64,000 bases of DNA from Agrococcus baldri (GCA_900114805.1 FOZN01000002.1:558001-622000); one strand, 5' to 3'. Positions 1 through 12,865 are shown, numbered from the stretch's first letter. Notes: generated by a model not told the origin, from the sequence alone. A program made the numbers and translations.

Positions 1-678
1 CACGCCGAAGTGCGCGAGCCAGCTGGTGACCGCGGCGATCGCGGTCACCACGAAGGCGCCGGCGATCTGCGAGAAGAAGAACGGCACGCGCAGCCGCGAC
101 ATCAGTCGCTGCACCATCGCCGCGCTGCAGGCGGCGAGGAAGGCGATCGCGGCGATCACCCACGACGCGCCGAAGAGCATGGCGACGCCGACGCTCAGGA
201 AGCCCTGGGCGAGCACGATGATCGCCGGCCGGTACATGAACGGCATGCGGCGGATGACGTGGAACTGGGTGCGCGCCTGCTCGAGCTCGAGGCCGGCCTC
301 GATCTCGACCACGAGCGCCTGCAGCCGCTGCAGCTTCGTGTGGTCGGGCACCGGCGCGCGCACCACCCGCAGCATGGTGATCGGCCAGTCCGAATCGGTG
401 CGGTGATACGAGACGCCGATCGAGTTGTAGGTGACGTCGACGTGCACCGGACGGATGCCGAGCGCACCGGTGACGCGGATGGTGGCGAGCGCGACATCGT
501 TGGCGGATGCGCCGACGGCGGTGAGCGCCTCCGCGATGCGCATCGCCAGGTCGATGACCTTGCGGGCGTAGACCTCGTCGATCGTGAGGAGCGCCTCGGT
601 CATCGGCGAGGACACGTCATTGCGGATCGCGCCCACGATCCGCTTCCGCCAGTCCTTGCGCCCGTCCATCGCGTCCAT
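1..678 (-). CDS. Threonine/serine exporter family protein (ThrE-like), 3' end cut by window
   Basis: A minus-strand frame stays open from the window edge to an ATG at 678, giving 226 codons without a stop, so the C-terminal part lies outside the window. The N-terminal soluble half (residues about 20-140, including the stretch YNSIGVSYHRTD) matches the ThrE/DUF1212 domain, followed by hydrophobic segments from about residue 150 (MYRPAIIVLAQGFLSVGVAM and on). Family members export threonine and serine across the cytoplasmic membrane. An in-frame ATG at 669 is an alternative start. It lies just beyond the terminator of the tRNA unit and is transcribed separately. Confidence 0.85.
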   Translation of the reverse strand, partial: MDAMDGRKDWRKRIVGAIRNDVSSPMTEALLTIDEVYARKVIDLAMRIAEALTAVGASANDVALATIRVTGALGIRPVHVDVTYNSIGVSYHRTDSDWPITMLRVVRAPVPDHTKLQRLQALVVEIEAGLELEQARTQFHVIRRMPFMYRPAIIVLAQGFLSVGVAMLFGASWVIAAIAFLAACSAAMVQRLMSRLRVPFFFSQIAGAFVVTAIAAVTSWLAHFGV

Positions 679-712
679 CCTCGCATCTCGGCTCTGCGTG
701 CGAGCAACGAGA

Positions 713-742
713 ACGACCCCCGGTCCGAGGACGGGGGGTCGT
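713..742 (-). terminator. Hairpin terminator of the tRNA-Ile/tRNA-Ala unit
   Basis: A perfect 9-bp stem (ACGACCCCC at 713-721, GGGGGTCGT at 734-742) with a 12-nt loop lies immediately downstream of tRNA-Ala on the minus strand. No U-tract follows. Confidence 0.7.
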
Positions 743-746
743 GCTG

Positions 747-819
747 TGGAGCCTGGGAGAATCGAACTCCCGACATCCTGCTTGCAAAGCAGGCGCTCTA
801 CCAACTGAGCTAAGGCCCC
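747..819 (-). tRNA. tRNA-Ala (anticodon TGC)
   Basis: The minus strand folds into a complete cloverleaf of 73 nt: acceptor GGGGCCT/AGGCTCC, D-arm GCTCAGTTGGTAGAGC, anticodon loop TTTGCAA with anticodon TGC, T-arm GTTCGATTC. The acceptor contains the G3:U70 wobble pair that is the alanine identity element. The 3' CCA is not encoded (CAG follows the discriminator A), so it depends on the CCA-adding enzyme encoded at 25234. Confidence 0.97.
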
Positions 820-848
820 GTGACATCGCTGTCGTTGGGAAGTGTACT

Positions 849-925
849 TGGTGGGGCTACCTGGACTCGAACCAGGGACCTCTTCGTTATCAGCGAAGCG
901 CTCTAACCGCCTGAGCTATAGCCCC
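849..925 (-). tRNA. tRNA-Ile (anticodon GAT)
   Basis: The minus strand gives a full cloverleaf: acceptor GGGGCTA/TAGCCCC, D-arm GCTCAGGCGGTTAGAGC, anticodon GAT within CTGATAA, T-arm GGTTCGAGTCC. Unlike the neighbouring tRNA-Ala, the terminal CCA is encoded (849-851). It is transcribed first in a two-tRNA unit downstream of gyrA, the usual actinobacterial ileT-alaT position. Confidence 0.97.
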
Positions 926-985
926 GAGCACAAGCATCGACTCTACCACGCCATGCACCGGGATCCGAACACGGTCCGAGCGGCA

Positions 986-1393
986 TCACTGGTTGGCGAA
1001 GCCCACCTGCAGGCCGCCCGTGACCCGCACGGAGAGGTTGTAGAGCACGGCGATGACCGCACCCATCACGGTGATCACCACGAAGTTCAGCACCGCGACC
1101 AGCAGCGTGAACATCATCACCTGCGGCAGCGAGAGGATCGAGGCGATCGCGAACTCGGGATCGGCCAGGATGTCGCGCAGCACCTCGTCGATCTTGTCGA
1201 ACAGCCCGACGACCTGCAGCAGCGTCCACATCACGAAGACGACGACGATCTGGATGATGCCGAGCACCAGCCCCAGGATCGCCGAGACCTTCATCGCCGA
1301 CCAGAAGTCGATGTGCACCAGCCGCAGGCGCACCTGCTTGCTCGATCCGCTGCGCCGAGGCGACTTGCTCTGCAGCTTCTCGGCAATGCTCAT
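986..1393 (-). CDS. DUF3566 membrane protein downstream of gyrA
   Basis: This is a 135-residue protein with a basic N-terminus ([20 protein letters not shown]), then two strong membrane segments at about residues 36-57 and 93-118. The motif [17 protein letters not shown] is characteristic of DUF3566, a family found directly after gyrA in Actinobacteria. Its ATG overlaps the gyrA stop (ATGA), so the two are translationally coupled. The biochemical role is unknown; location suggests an envelope function expressed with gyrase. Confidence 0.9.
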   Translation of the reverse strand: MSIAEKLQSKSPRRSGSSKQVRLRLVHIDFWSAMKVSAILGLVLGIIQIVVVFVMWTLLQVVGLFDKIDEVLRDILADPEFAIASILSLPQVMMFTLLVAVLNFVVITVMGAVIAVLYNLSVRVTGGLQVGFANQ

Positions 1394-4026
1394 TCGTCGT
1401 TCTCCTCGGTGGTGTCGGTCGAGGCATCCGTCTCGTCCGTGGCGTCCACGATAGCGCCATCGGCCTCAGCATCGGCAGTGGCGGCGGATGCGTCGGGTGC
1501 CGCGGGTGCGTCGGCCTCGGCCGCGGCCTCCACGACCTCCTCCTCCACGTTGCGTGCGATCTGGATCACCAGATCCTTGTCGCTGCGCTCCGCGAACTGC
1601 ACGCCCATCGTGGTGCGACCGGTGGCGCGCACCTCGTCGACGTTCGAGCGGATGACCTTGCCGGAGGTGCGGATCAGCAGCAGCTCGTCGCCGTCCTGCA
1701 CGATCGTCGCGCCCACGAGCGAGCCGCGGTCGTGCCCGCCGGAGGAGAAGGTCAGCACGCCCTGCGTGCCGCGGCCCTTCGTCGGGTAGTCGGCCACGGC
1801 GGTCTTCTTGCCGAAGCCCTGCTCGGTGACGACGAACACGTACCCTTCGTCGCCGATCACCATCGCGCCGAGCATCTCGTCGTCGTCCTTCAGGCGGATG
1901 CCGCGCACGCCGCCGGTGGCACGGCCCATCGGGCGCAGCGCCTCGTCGGTCGCCTGGAAGCGCGCGGCCCTGCCCTGCTTCGAGATCACCAGGATCTCGT
2001 CGTCGGAGTTCGCCAGCATGGCCGAGATGACGCGGTCGCCCTCCGCCAGGTTGATGGCGATGATGCCGCCGGTGCGGTTGGTGTCGAACAGCTCGAGCCT
2101 GGACTTCTTCACCTGGCCGTGCTGGGTGGCGAGCACCAGGTAGTCGGCCTGGTCGTAGCTGCGCAGGGTGAGCACGGTCTGCACCTGCTCGTCAGGCTGG
2201 AACGCCAGCAGGTTCGCGACGTGCTGGCCCTTGGCGTCGCGGCCGGCCTCGACGATCTCGTAGCCCTTCATGCGGTAGACGCGGCCGAAGTTCGTGAAGA
2301 ACAGCATCCAGTCGTGCGTGGAGTTGACGCTGAAGTGCTCCACCACGTCGTCGCTGCGCAGCTGGGCGCCCTTCACGCCCTTGCCGCCGCGGTGCTGCGC
2401 GCGGTACTGGTCGATGCGGGTGCGCTTGATGTAGCCGCCGGTGGTGAGGCTGACGACCACCTGCTCCTCGGGGATGAGGTCCTCGATCGAGACGTCGCCG
2501 CCGTAGCCGTACATGATCTCGGTGCGACGGTCGTCGCCGAACTTCGCGACCAGCTCGGTGAGCTCGTCGATGATGATCGTGCGCTGGCGCTCCGGGCTGG
2601 CGATGATGCTCTGGTAGTCGGCGATCTTCAGCTCGAGCTCGGTCGCCTCGTCCTGGATCTTCTGCCGCTCGAGCGCCGCCAGGCGCCGCAGCTGCATCTC
2701 GAGGATGGCCTCGGACTGCACCTTGTCGATCTCGAGCAGCTCCATCAGGCCCTCGCGGGCGGCCTCGGTGGTCGACGAGCGGCGGATGAGCGCGATCACC
2801 TCGTCGAGCGCGTCGAGCGCCTTGAGGTAGCCGGTGAGGATGTGCATCCGCTCCTGCGCCTTGGCGAGGCGGAACTGCGTGCGGCGCACGATCACGTCGA
2901 CCTGGTGCTCAGCCCAGTGCGTGATGAAGCCGTCGATCGGCAGCGTGCGCGGCACGCCGTCGACGATCGCGAGCATGTTGGCGCCGAAGTTCTCCTGCAG
3001 CTGCGTGTGCTTGTACAGGTTGTTCAGCACCACCTTCGGCACCGCATCACGCTTGAGCGTGATGACCAGGCGCTGTCCGGTGCGGCCGGAGGTCTGGTCC
3101 TCGATGTCGGCGATGCCGGCGAGCCGGCCGTCCTTCACAAGGTCGGCGATCTTGCGCGCCAGGTTGTCGGGGTTCACCTGGTACGGCAGCTCGGTGATCA
3201 CCAGCGCCGTGCGGTTGTTCACCTCTTCGACCGTGACGACCGCCCGCATCGTGATGGAGCCGCGGCCCGTGCGGTAGGCCTCCTGGATGCCCTTGGTGCC
3301 CAGGATCTGCGCCCCGGTGGGGAAGTCGGGGCCCTTGATGCGCTCGAGCAGCGCCTCCTGCAGATCCTCCCTCGACGCATCCGGGTGCTCGAGGTGCCAG
3401 ATCGCACCGTCTGCCACCTCGCGCAGGTTGTGGGGCGGGATGTTCGTGGCCATGCCGACCGCGATGCCGACCGAGCCGTTGACGAGCAGGTTGGGGAACC
3501 GGGCAGGGAGCACCGAGGGCTCCTGCGTGCGGCCGTCGTAGTTGTCCTGGAAGTCGACGGTGTCCTCGTCGATGTCGCGCACCATCTCCATCGAGAGGGG
3601 CGCCATCTTCGTCTCGGTGTATCGCGGGGCGGCTGCCTCGTCGTCGCCGGCGGAGCCGAAGTTGCCCTGCCCGAGCGCGAGCGGGTAGCGCAGGCTCCAC
3701 GGCTGCACGAGGCGCACGAGGGCGTCGTAGATCGCCGAGTCGCCGTGCGGGTGGAACTGGCCCATCACGTCGCCGACCACGCGCGAGCACTTCGAGTAGG
3801 CCTTGTCGGGGCGGTAGCCGCCGTCGTACATCGCGTAGAGCACGCGGCGGTGCACCGGCTTGAGGCCGTCGCGCACCTCGGGCAGCGCTCGCCCGACGAT
3901 CACGCTCATCGCGTAGTCGAGGTAGGAGCGCTGCATCTCGAGCTGCAGGTCAACCTGCTCGATCGCGCCGTGGTTGGGGGCGTCGCGGTCGAAGGGCTCG
4001 GCGGCGGGAGTCGTCTCGTCAGTCAT
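1390..4026 (-). CDS. gyrA: DNA gyrase subunit A
   Basis: The 878-residue protein carries the breakage-reunion domain with catalytic Tyr136 in [10 protein letters not shown], the quinolone-determining segment [10 protein letters not shown] (Ser97 and Asp101 are the susceptible-type residues; many actinobacteria have Ala at the first), and a C-terminal beta-pinwheel with the GyrA box QHRGGKG near residue 543. A long acidic tail (about 50 residues rich in Glu, Asp and Ala) ends it. With GyrB it introduces negative supercoils using ATP. It lies 12 bp downstream of gyrB on the same strand and overlaps the DUF3566 gene. Confidence 0.98.
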   Translation of the reverse strand: MTDETTPAAEPFDRDAPNHGAIEQVDLQLEMQRSYLDYAMSVIVGRALPEVRDGLKPVHRRVLYAMYDGGYRPDKAYSKCSRVVGDVMGQFHPHGDSAIYDALVRLVQPWSLRYPLALGQGNFGSAGDDEAAAPRYTETKMAPLSMEMVRDIDEDTVDFQDNYDGRTQEPSVLPARFPNLLVNGSVGIAVGMATNIPPHNLREVADGAIWHLEHPDASREDLQEALLERIKGPDFPTGAQILGTKGIQEAYRTGRGSITMRAVVTVEEVNNRTALVITELPYQVNPDNLARKIADLVKDGRLAGIADIEDQTSGRTGQRLVITLKRDAVPKVVLNNLYKHTQLQENFGANMLAIVDGVPRTLPIDGFITHWAEHQVDVIVRRTQFRLAKAQERMHILTGYLKALDALDEVIALIRRSSTTEAAREGLMELLEIDKVQSEAILEMQLRRLAALERQKIQDEATELELKIADYQSIIASPERQRTIIIDELTELVAKFGDDRRTEIMYGYGGDVSIEDLIPEEQVVVSLTTGGYIKRTRIDQYRAQHRGGKGVKGAQLRSDDVVEHFSVNSTHDWMLFFTNFGRVYRMKGYEIVEAGRDAKGQHVANLLAFQPDEQVQTVLTLRSYDQADYLVLATQHGQVKKSRLELFDTNRTGGIIAINLAEGDRVISAMLANSDDEILVISKQGRAARFQATDEALRPMGRATGGVRGIRLKDDDEMLGAMVIGDEGYVFVVTEQGFGKKTAVADYPTKGRGTQGVLTFSSGGHDRGSLVGATIVQDGDELLLIRTSGKVIRSNVDEVRATGRTTMGVQFAERSDKDLVIQIARNVEEEVVEAAAEADAPAAPDASAATADAEADGAIVDATDETDASTDTTEENDE

Positions 4027-4038
4027 GGATGCGTTGCC

Positions 4039-7058
<3,020 letters not shown>

Positions 7059-7077
7059 GTCTCCTCCTCGAGGCACT

Positions 7078-7086
7078 TGTCAGACA
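7078..7086. promoter_or_regulatory. Candidate GntR/FadR operator
   Basis: The palindrome TGTCAGACA (TGTC-A-GACA) lies 20 bp upstream of the regulator start. FCD-type GntR regulators commonly bind TNGTNNNACNA-like sites, so autoregulation is inferred. Confidence 0.45.
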
Positions 7087-7149
7087 GCGTATCCAAGTGG
7101 CGGGGGCATCCCGCGCAGCAGGCGCTGAGGATTCCTGCACTGCCAGCGC

Positions 7150-7644
7150 TCAGCCCCAGGTGTCGCGCGGCCCGCGGCCCGGCACCGAGCGGCGCCCGCG
7201 GCTGAAGCTCGGCAGGTCGGGCCCGATGAAGCGCACCGAGGTGAGGCCGCAGTCCGGGAAGCGCGCGAGGATGCGCGTGGTGGTCTCCGCGCGCAGGATG
7301 CGCATCTGCTGCGTCCAGGCGGTCGAGGCGCAGCGCACGGTCAGCACGCCGTCCTCGAACGAGATCGGCTCGGTGCGGTCAGCGTTCTCCTCCCCCACCA
7401 GCTCGGGCCAGTGGCCCATCACGTCGGCGCGAGCGAGCGTGGTCACCCAGCCGCGATCCTCGGCGAAGGTGCCGAGCACGTCGCCGAGCGAGTGCGGGTC
7501 GCGGCCCTTCCCGAAGGGCACGGATGCGTCCGGGTCGCGGCGCGATCGCCGTCGGCCGTCGCGCGTGACCATCTCGGGATTGCCCAGCTTGGCCTTCAGC
7601 CGCAGCCAGACGCGCTCGGGCTCGGTCGGCGCCAGCTCACGCAT
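7150..7644 (-). CDS. DUF721 (DciA-like) protein
   Basis: This 164-residue protein contains the DUF721 domain in its C-terminal half (WPELVGEENADRTEPISFED, then LTVRCASTAWTQQMRIL), with a variable basic N-terminus. The family includes DciA, which helps load the replicative helicase in bacteria lacking DnaC; that role here is inferred from family and place. The ATG at 7644 lies inside the end of recF (8-bp overlap). The frame stays open further upstream inside recF, but no family member needs that extension. Confidence 0.88.
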   Translation of the reverse strand: MRELAPTEPERVWLRLKAKLGNPEMVTRDGRRRSRRDPDASVPFGKGRDPHSLGDVLGTFAEDRGWVTTLARADVMGHWPELVGEENADRTEPISFEDGVLTVRCASTAWTQQMRILRAETTTRILARFPDCGLTSVRFIGPDLPSFSRGRRSVPGRGPRDTWG

Positions 7645-8749
7645 CGTCAGCCGCCTCCTCGTGCTCGACGACCCGGCCCTGGTCGATGCGGATGCGGTGG
7701 TCGCGGAGCACCCCCGGCACATCGCCCTCCACCGCGGCGGTGATGAGCACCTGCTCGAAGCCGCCGGCCGCCTCGGCCAGCCGCTGCCGACGCCCGGCGT
7801 CGAGCTCGGCGAAGACGTCGTCGAGGATCATCACCGGGTCGCCGCCTGAACCGTCGCGCAGCAGCTCTGCCGAGGCGAGGCGCAGCGCGAGGGCGAACGA
7901 CCACGATTCGCCGTGGCTCGCGTAGTGGCGTGCGAGCAGGTCGTTGAGGTGCAGCTCGAGATCGTCGCGGTGCGGGCCGACCAGGCTGACGCCGCGATCG
8001 AGCTCGTCGCGCCGGCGCGCGGCGAGCAGCGCGCCGAACTCCTCGGCAGTGCCTGGCACGTTCGTGACCAGCTCGATGCGCGCCTCGTGCTCGTCGCCGG
8101 CGACCAGTCGGTAGGCGGCGTCGACGTGCGGCTGGAGCTCGGCGACCAGTGCCCGGCGCGTGCGCATCACCTCGAGCCCGAGCTCGATGAGCCGGCCGTC
8201 CCACACCTCGAGCGTCGTCATCTCGTCGGGGCGCATGCGGGCGGCGCGGGCGCTCTTCAGCAGCGAGTTGCGCTGCTTCAGCACGCGGTCGAGATCGCTG
8301 TGCACCCCGGCCAGCCTGGGCGCGCGCATCACCGCGAGCTCATCCAGGAAGCGGCGCCGGCCGCCTGGGTCGGCGCGCACGAGCTGCAGGTCCTCGGGGC
8401 TGAAGAGCACCGCCTGCAGATAGCGGGGCAGATCGCGGATCCGCACGTTCTGGCCGTTCGCCTGCGCGCGGTTGGCGCCGCGGAGGTTGAGCTCCACGTC
8501 GAGCTGGAACGAGCGCTCGTCGTTCGTGACGGTGGTGCGCACGATCGCACGTGCCTCGCCCGCTCGGATGAGTGCGACATCCGTCGGCACGCGATGGCTC
8601 GACCCGGTGGCGATCCACACGAGCGACTCGACCATGTTGGTCTTGCCCTGGCCGTTGCGGCCGACGAGCAGGTTGGCGCCGGGCGCGAACTCGACATCCG
8701 CGCTCCGATAGTTGCGGAAGTCGGTCAGCGTCAGCCGACTGACGCGCAC
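7637..8749 (-). CDS. recF: DNA replication and repair protein RecF
   Basis: The 370-residue SMC-like ATPase begins RLTLTDFRNYRS, has Walker A GRNGQGKTN (about residue 30), and a C-terminal Walker B/D-loop VMILDDVFAELDAGRR. RecF binds gapped DNA and helps RecOR load RecA. The start is a GTG that directly follows the TAG stop of gnd, and the gene overlaps DUF721 by 8 bp. The gnd-recF-DUF721 order is the standard actinobacterial arrangement. Confidence 0.97.
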   Translation of the reverse strand: MRVSRLTLTDFRNYRSADVEFAPGANLLVGRNGQGKTNMVESLVWIATGSSHRVPTDVALIRAGEARAIVRTTVTNDERSFQLDVELNLRGANRAQANGQNVRIRDLPRYLQAVLFSPEDLQLVRADPGGRRRFLDELAVMRAPRLAGVHSDLDRVLKQRNSLLKSARAARMRPDEMTTLEVWDGRLIELGLEVMRTRRALVAELQPHVDAAYRLVAGDEHEARIELVTNVPGTAEEFGALLAARRRDELDRGVSLVGPHRDDLELHLNDLLARHYASHGESWSFALALRLASAELLRDGSGGDPVMILDDVFAELDAGRRQRLAEAAGGFEQVLITAAVEGDVPGVLRDHRIRIDQGRVVEHEEAADDA

Positions 8750-9637
8750 CTAAGCCTTCTTGACCGCGTGACCGCCGAACTGGTTGCGCAGCGCGGCGAC
8801 CGCCTTCATGGCGTTGCTGTCTTCCTGGCGCGACTCGAAGCGAGCGAAGAGCGATGCCGAGATGGCGGGCATCGGCACCGCATTCGCGATCGCCTCCTCC
8901 ACCGTCCAGCGGCCCTCGCCCGAGTCGTCGACGTAGCCCTCGATCTCTGACAGGTCGTCGTCCTCGTCGAGCGCGCGCACCATCAGGTCGAGCAGCCAGG
9001 ACCGCACGACGGTGCCGCGCTGCCAGGCCTTGAAGCTGCCGGCGACGTCGTGCACCAGATCCTTCTTCTCGAGCAGCTCGAAGCCCTCGGCGTAGGCCTG
9101 CATCAGGCCGTACTCGATGCCGTTGTGCACCATCTTCACGTAGTGCCCGGCGCCGACGGGGCCCGCGTGCACGAAGCCCTCCTCGCGCGGGCCCTCGGGC
9201 CGAAGCGCGTCGAAGACCGGCATCAGCTCGGCGACGTCGGCCTTGTCGCCGCCGACCATCAGGCCGTAGCCGTTGTCGAGGCCCCAGATCCCGCCGGAGA
9301 CGCCGGCGTCGACGAAGCGGATGCCGCGCTCGGCGAGGTCGGCGGCGTGCCGCTCATCCTCGGTGAAGCGCGAGTTGCCGCCGTCGATGACCAGGTCGCC
9401 CTCGGAGAGCTTGTCGCCGAGCTCGGTGACCACCGCATCCGTGATCTCGCCAGCCGGCACCATCACCCACACCACGCGCGGGGTCGGCAGCGCCGCGAGC
9501 AGCTCGTCGACCGACGCGACGTCGGAGACCTCAGGATTTGTGTCGTAGCCGGTGACGGTGAGCCCTGCGTTCTCGAGCCGGGTGCGCATGTTGCCGCCCA
9601 TCCGGCCGAGCCCGATCAATCCGATGTGCGTCGTCAT
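8750..9637 (-). CDS. gnd: 6-phosphogluconate dehydrogenase, short decarboxylating type
   Basis: At 295 residues this is the short 6PGDH class rather than the 470-residue form. The N-terminal Rossmann motif GLGRMGGNM is followed by TGYDTNPE; the Asp after the second strand suggests NAD+ rather than NADP+ preference. The substrate-binding motif GVSGGIWGLDNGYGLMVGG and the helical C-terminal domain are intact. It oxidatively decarboxylates 6-phosphogluconate to ribulose 5-phosphate. Between dnaN and recF it is a metabolic gene in a replication cluster, a placement conserved in many actinobacteria. Confidence 0.95.
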   Translation of the reverse strand: MTTHIGLIGLGRMGGNMRTRLENAGLTVTGYDTNPEVSDVASVDELLAALPTPRVVWVMVPAGEITDAVVTELGDKLSEGDLVIDGGNSRFTEDERHAADLAERGIRFVDAGVSGGIWGLDNGYGLMVGGDKADVAELMPVFDALRPEGPREEGFVHAGPVGAGHYVKMVHNGIEYGLMQAYAEGFELLEKKDLVHDVAGSFKAWQRGTVVRSWLLDLMVRALDEDDDLSEIEGYVDDSGEGRWTVEEAIANAVPMPAISASLFARFESRQEDSNAMKAVAALRNQFGGHAVKKA

Positions 9638-9666
9638 GGTGCTCCCTCGTCTCGCAGCTGAGTGGA

Positions 9667-10809
9667 TCAGCGCAGCAGCAGGTTGGGCTGCAGCAGGTAC
9701 TTGAAGTCCGTCGCCTCCGCGTCGTCGCGGGAGGTCTGCCCGCGGATGAGCATGGGGCCCGGCTTGTTCGTGTTCTCCGAATGGGTGAAGGAGACCCGCA
9801 CGAACTCCGAATGCGTCGCCTGGATGCCGTCGATGAGCAGCTGCGGCTTGATCGACAGCACGATGTCGTCGCCCTCGAGCACGGCGTCGATGATCTCGCT
9901 CGCCTGCGCCTGCTCCGAGCCGATCGCCTCGAGCTGCGCCTGGCCCTCGCTGAACGTGTAGCGGATGGCGGCCTCGGCATCGAGCACCAGCTGCACGCGG
10001 CGGGTGGCGTCGACGAGCTCGGCCGTGTTCACGACCGCGTGGTGCTCGGTCGACTCGGGGAAGAGCCGGCGCACCGGCGGGTAGTTGCCCTTGATGAGCA
10101 GGCTCGTGACCGTGCGGTCGGCGGTCGAGAAGGCGATCTGCTGCCGCTCGCCCGCCTCGCTCATGGTGATCTCGATGCGCTCGGCGCCGCCGAAGGTGCG
10201 GCCGACCTCCATCAGCGTGCGCGCCGGCACCAGCGAGGTGACCGCGTCGGTCTGGTCGCCCGCGTCCCACTGCACGCTGCGCACCGAGACCCGGTAGCGG
10301 TCGGTGGCGATGAGGGTGAGCGTGGTGTCGGAGGCCTCGAGCTGCACGCCGGTGATGACCGGCGTGACGTCCTCGCGCGATGCCGAGATCGCGACCTGCC
10401 CGATCGCCTCGGCGAAGGCCTTGCCCTCGACCACCCCGGTGCGGCCCTCGACCGTCGGCACCGTCGGGTACTCCTCGAGCGGCATCTTGGCGAGCGAGAA
10501 GTTCGCGTTCCCGCAGCGGATCGAGACCTTCGTGCCGTCGTCCTCGACGCGCACCTCGCGCTGCGGCAGCTTCGCCGCGATGTCGCTCATCATCTTGCCC
10601 GAGACGAGCACCACGCCCTCGGTGTCGACATCGGCCTGCACCGAGGTGCGCGCCGACGACTCGAAGTCGAAGGACGAGAACACGACGCCGTCGGGCGTGG
10701 CCTCTATGCGCACACCGCTGAGGATGGGCATCGTGGGCCGCTGCGGCAGCAGCTTGACGGCGAACGACACAGCATCGCTGAAGACATCGCGGTTGATGAC
10801 GAACTTCAC
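9667..10809 (-). CDS. dnaN: DNA polymerase III sliding clamp (beta subunit)
   Basis: The 380-residue protein starts MKFVINRDVFSDAVSFAVK and shows the three repeated clamp domains, e.g. RPTMPILSGVRIEA and VPARTLMEVGR. It ends FKYLLQPNLLLR; many homologues end in a conserved YLLMPVR-like motif, so the tail is slightly divergent. It forms the dimeric ring that tethers polymerase III. A 605-bp gap to dnaA holds the candidate oriC, and gnd follows 29 bp downstream. Confidence 0.97.
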   Translation of the reverse strand: MKFVINRDVFSDAVSFAVKLLPQRPTMPILSGVRIEATPDGVVFSSFDFESSARTSVQADVDTEGVVLVSGKMMSDIAAKLPQREVRVEDDGTKVSIRCGNANFSLAKMPLEEYPTVPTVEGRTGVVEGKAFAEAIGQVAISASREDVTPVITGVQLEASDTTLTLIATDRYRVSVRSVQWDAGDQTDAVTSLVPARTLMEVGRTFGGAERIEITMSEAGERQQIAFSTADRTVTSLLIKGNYPPVRRLFPESTEHHAVVNTAELVDATRRVQLVLDAEAAIRYTFSEGQAQLEAIGSEQAQASEIIDAVLEGDDIVLSIKPQLLIDGIQATHSEFVRVSFTHSENTNKPGPMLIRGQTSRDDAEATDFKYLLQPNLLLR

Positions 10810-11003
10810 GGGGCTCCCTCGTTCAAGCAGATCCTTCGCCGCTCGTGGCGTCGCAGGACGGTGCCGCGCCGAACAGCGTGCACGGCGGTGTCGATTCTGG
10901 CACAGCCTCGCGGTTCGCCGCCCGGGGCCCCGTCCGCCGGCTGAGCCACATGGTTGGTGACTCGCCGAATCCTCTTCTCACGAAACCTGTCATTCATAAC
11001 CGC

Positions 11004-11179
11004 TGTGCAACCTGTGGAGGATGCAGCCGGTCGCGGTTCGGGTCATGGGAACTACAACGGTGGAAGATGTTGAGCTGCTGTTGACGATCTCGCCGGCTCC
11101 GTGGACGACGACGGATGTGTCATTCGGCGCCGCTCACAGGTCACGGCGCGTTCTCCACAGGTCTGCTCGATTCTCCACA
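11004..11179. other. Candidate oriC segment in the dnaN-dnaA intergenic region
   Basis: The 605-bp gap (10810-11414) between dnaN and dnaA is the classical actinobacterial oriC position. It contains imperfect DnaA boxes: TGTGCAACC (11004-11012), TGTGGAGGA (11013-11021, reverse orientation), and TTCTCCACA at 11151-11159 and 11171-11179 (20-bp spacing). None is a perfect TTGTCCACA or TTATCCACA. A relatively AT-rich stretch (about 10975-11003) adjoins the first pair. No gene is seen; the dnaA-proximal end is filled by a two-hairpin repeat. Confidence 0.6.
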
Positions 11180-11349
11180 GGTCGAATCACATGAACTGCA
11201 CGTTGAGACTGCTGCGTCCTGCGGACCCGCGTCGAGCGAGGAATCGGGTGTGTCGAGGACGGGCGCGCGGTCGTCGAGCAGGGCCGCACACTCGTCGAGT
11301 TGCGGGCAGCGCGTGTGCGTATCGAGAAGAGGTGACGGCGGGGAGGATC

Positions 11350-11425
11350 AGCGCCGACGCCCGAGACGGGCGTCGGCGCTGGCGTCGCGGAAGAGGCCGG
11401 AAATGGCCTCTTCTTCAAGCTCCAG
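11350..11425 (-). repeat. Two-hairpin intergenic repeat, copy B (dnaA 3' end)
   Basis: Read on the minus strand, the element starts with CTGGAGCTTGA (the last codons and stop of dnaA). It continues as hairpin 1 (AAGAGGCC/GGCCTCTT, loop ATTTCC), the spacer CCGCGACGCC, and hairpin 2 (AGCGCCGACGCCC/GGGCGTCGGCGCT, 13 bp, loop GTCTC). The same order, loops and spacer recur at 25115-25186 and 41161-41232. It probably also terminates dnaA transcription. Confidence 0.75.
11391..11412 (-). terminator. dnaA-proximal hairpin terminator
   Basis: An 8-bp perfect stem (AAGAGGCC 11391-11398, GGCCTCTT 11405-11412) begins 3 bp after the dnaA stop. A 13-bp stem follows at 11350-11380. Confidence 0.65.
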
Positions 11426-12824
11426 CGCGCTGTCGGATGCGAGCGGTGAGCTCGGTGACCTGGGTGTAGACCGAGCGGCGCTCCTGCATGAGCTTCTCGA
11501 TCTTCTTGTTCGCGTACATCACGGTGGTGTGGTCGCGGTTGCCGAACAGCTGGCCGATCTTCGGCAGCGACATGCTCGTCATCTCGCGGCACAGATACAT
11601 GGCGATCTGGCGTGCGAGCGCGATCGTCTGCGACCGCGAGGAGCCGTGCAGGTCGTCGACCGTGAGCTTGAAGTAGTTCGCGGTGTGGCTGATGATGTCG
11701 CTCGGCGAGACCGGTGCCTCCTCGTCGAAGGAGAAGAGGTCCTTGAGCACCGTCTGCGCCAGCTCCATCGTGACCGGCAGCCGGTTGAGGCTGGCGAACG
11801 CGGTGACGCGGATCAGCGTGCCCTCGAGCTCGCGGATGTTCGACTGCACCTTGTCGGCGATGACCGAGAGCACCTCGGCCGGGATCTGGATGCGCTCCGC
11901 CTCCGCCTTCTTGCGGAGGATCGCGATGCGCGTCTCGACGTCGGGCACCGTGACGTCAGTGATCAGTCCCCACTCGAAGCGGCTCACCATCCGCTCCTCG
12001 AAGCCCTGCAGGTGCTTCGGTGCCACGTCGGAGGTGATCACCACCTGCTTGTTGTGGTCGTGGAGCGTGTTGAAGGTGTGGAAGAACGCCTCCTGCGTCG
12101 ACTCCTTGCCGCGCAGGAACTGGATGTCGTCGATGAGGAGCACGTCCACCTCGCGGTAGCGCTGCTGGAAAGACTGGTTCAGATTGTTGGCGATCGAGTT
12201 GATGAAGTCGTTCGTGAACTCTTCGCTCGAGACGTAGCGCACGCGGATGCCCGGGTACATGCCCTCGGCGTAGTGACCGATCGCGTGCAGCAGGTGCGTC
12301 TTGCCGAGGCCCGAGTCGCCGTAGATGAACAGCGGGTTGTATGCCTTGGCCGGAGTCTCGGCGACCGCGAGTGCAGCGGCATGCGCGAAGCGGTTCGAGC
12401 CGCCGATGACGAAGTTGTCGAACGTGTACTTGGGATTGAGCCGCGAGTCGACGCGCCGCTGGCTCGCCTCGCCTGCATCTCGCTCGTAGCTGGCGACGGG
12501 GGCCACCACCGGCTCCGCAGCAGGATCGTCGATGAGGTCCGGCAGCGGCTCCTCGCGCTCGAGATCGAGGTTCACGACGATCTTGAACTGCCCGATCTCC
12601 ACAGCGTTCTCCACAAGCGCTTCCGTGACCGGGAGTCGCAGGCGCTGCTCGAGCATGTCGCGGGTCAGATCATTGGGAACGTCGAGGTAGAGCACCGATC
12701 CCATCACGCCCTGCGGCTCGACGAGGTCGAGAAAACCGCGCAATGACGGGGGAATTCGGCTGTCCTGCTCGAGGGTCGCCAGGACGTTGGACCAGAGCTG
12801 TCCGGTGCGTTCGTCCGGGGCCAT
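11415..12824 (-). CDS. dnaA: Chromosomal replication initiator protein DnaA
   Basis: The start at 12824 gives 469 residues beginning MAPDERTGQLWSNV, matching the DnaA N-terminal domain I; the frame extends upstream without conservation. The AAA+ domain has YTFDNFVIGGSNRFAHAA, Walker A GDSGLGKTH and Walker B VLLIDDIQFL. The C-terminal domain IV carries the DnaA-box recognition signature GNRDHTTVMYANKKI. It binds DnaA boxes and opens oriC when bound to ATP. Domain II is short. Divergently transcribed from rpmH; three DnaA boxes lie in its upstream region, implying autoregulation. Confidence 0.98.
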   Translation of the reverse strand: MAPDERTGQLWSNVLATLEQDSRIPPSLRGFLDLVEPQGVMGSVLYLDVPNDLTRDMLEQRLRLPVTEALVENAVEIGQFKIVVNLDLEREEPLPDLIDDPAAEPVVAPVASYERDAGEASQRRVDSRLNPKYTFDNFVIGGSNRFAHAAALAVAETPAKAYNPLFIYGDSGLGKTHLLHAIGHYAEGMYPGIRVRYVSSEEFTNDFINSIANNLNQSFQQRYREVDVLLIDDIQFLRGKESTQEAFFHTFNTLHDHNKQVVITSDVAPKHLQGFEERMVSRFEWGLITDVTVPDVETRIAILRKKAEAERIQIPAEVLSVIADKVQSNIRELEGTLIRVTAFASLNRLPVTMELAQTVLKDLFSFDEEAPVSPSDIISHTANYFKLTVDDLHGSSRSQTIALARQIAMYLCREMTSMSLPKIGQLFGNRDHTTVMYANKKIEKLMQERRSVYTQVTELTARIRQRAGA

Positions 12825-12865
12825 CGGATGCGGTTCCTCTCCGCGACAGTCGTTTGACGGGGGTG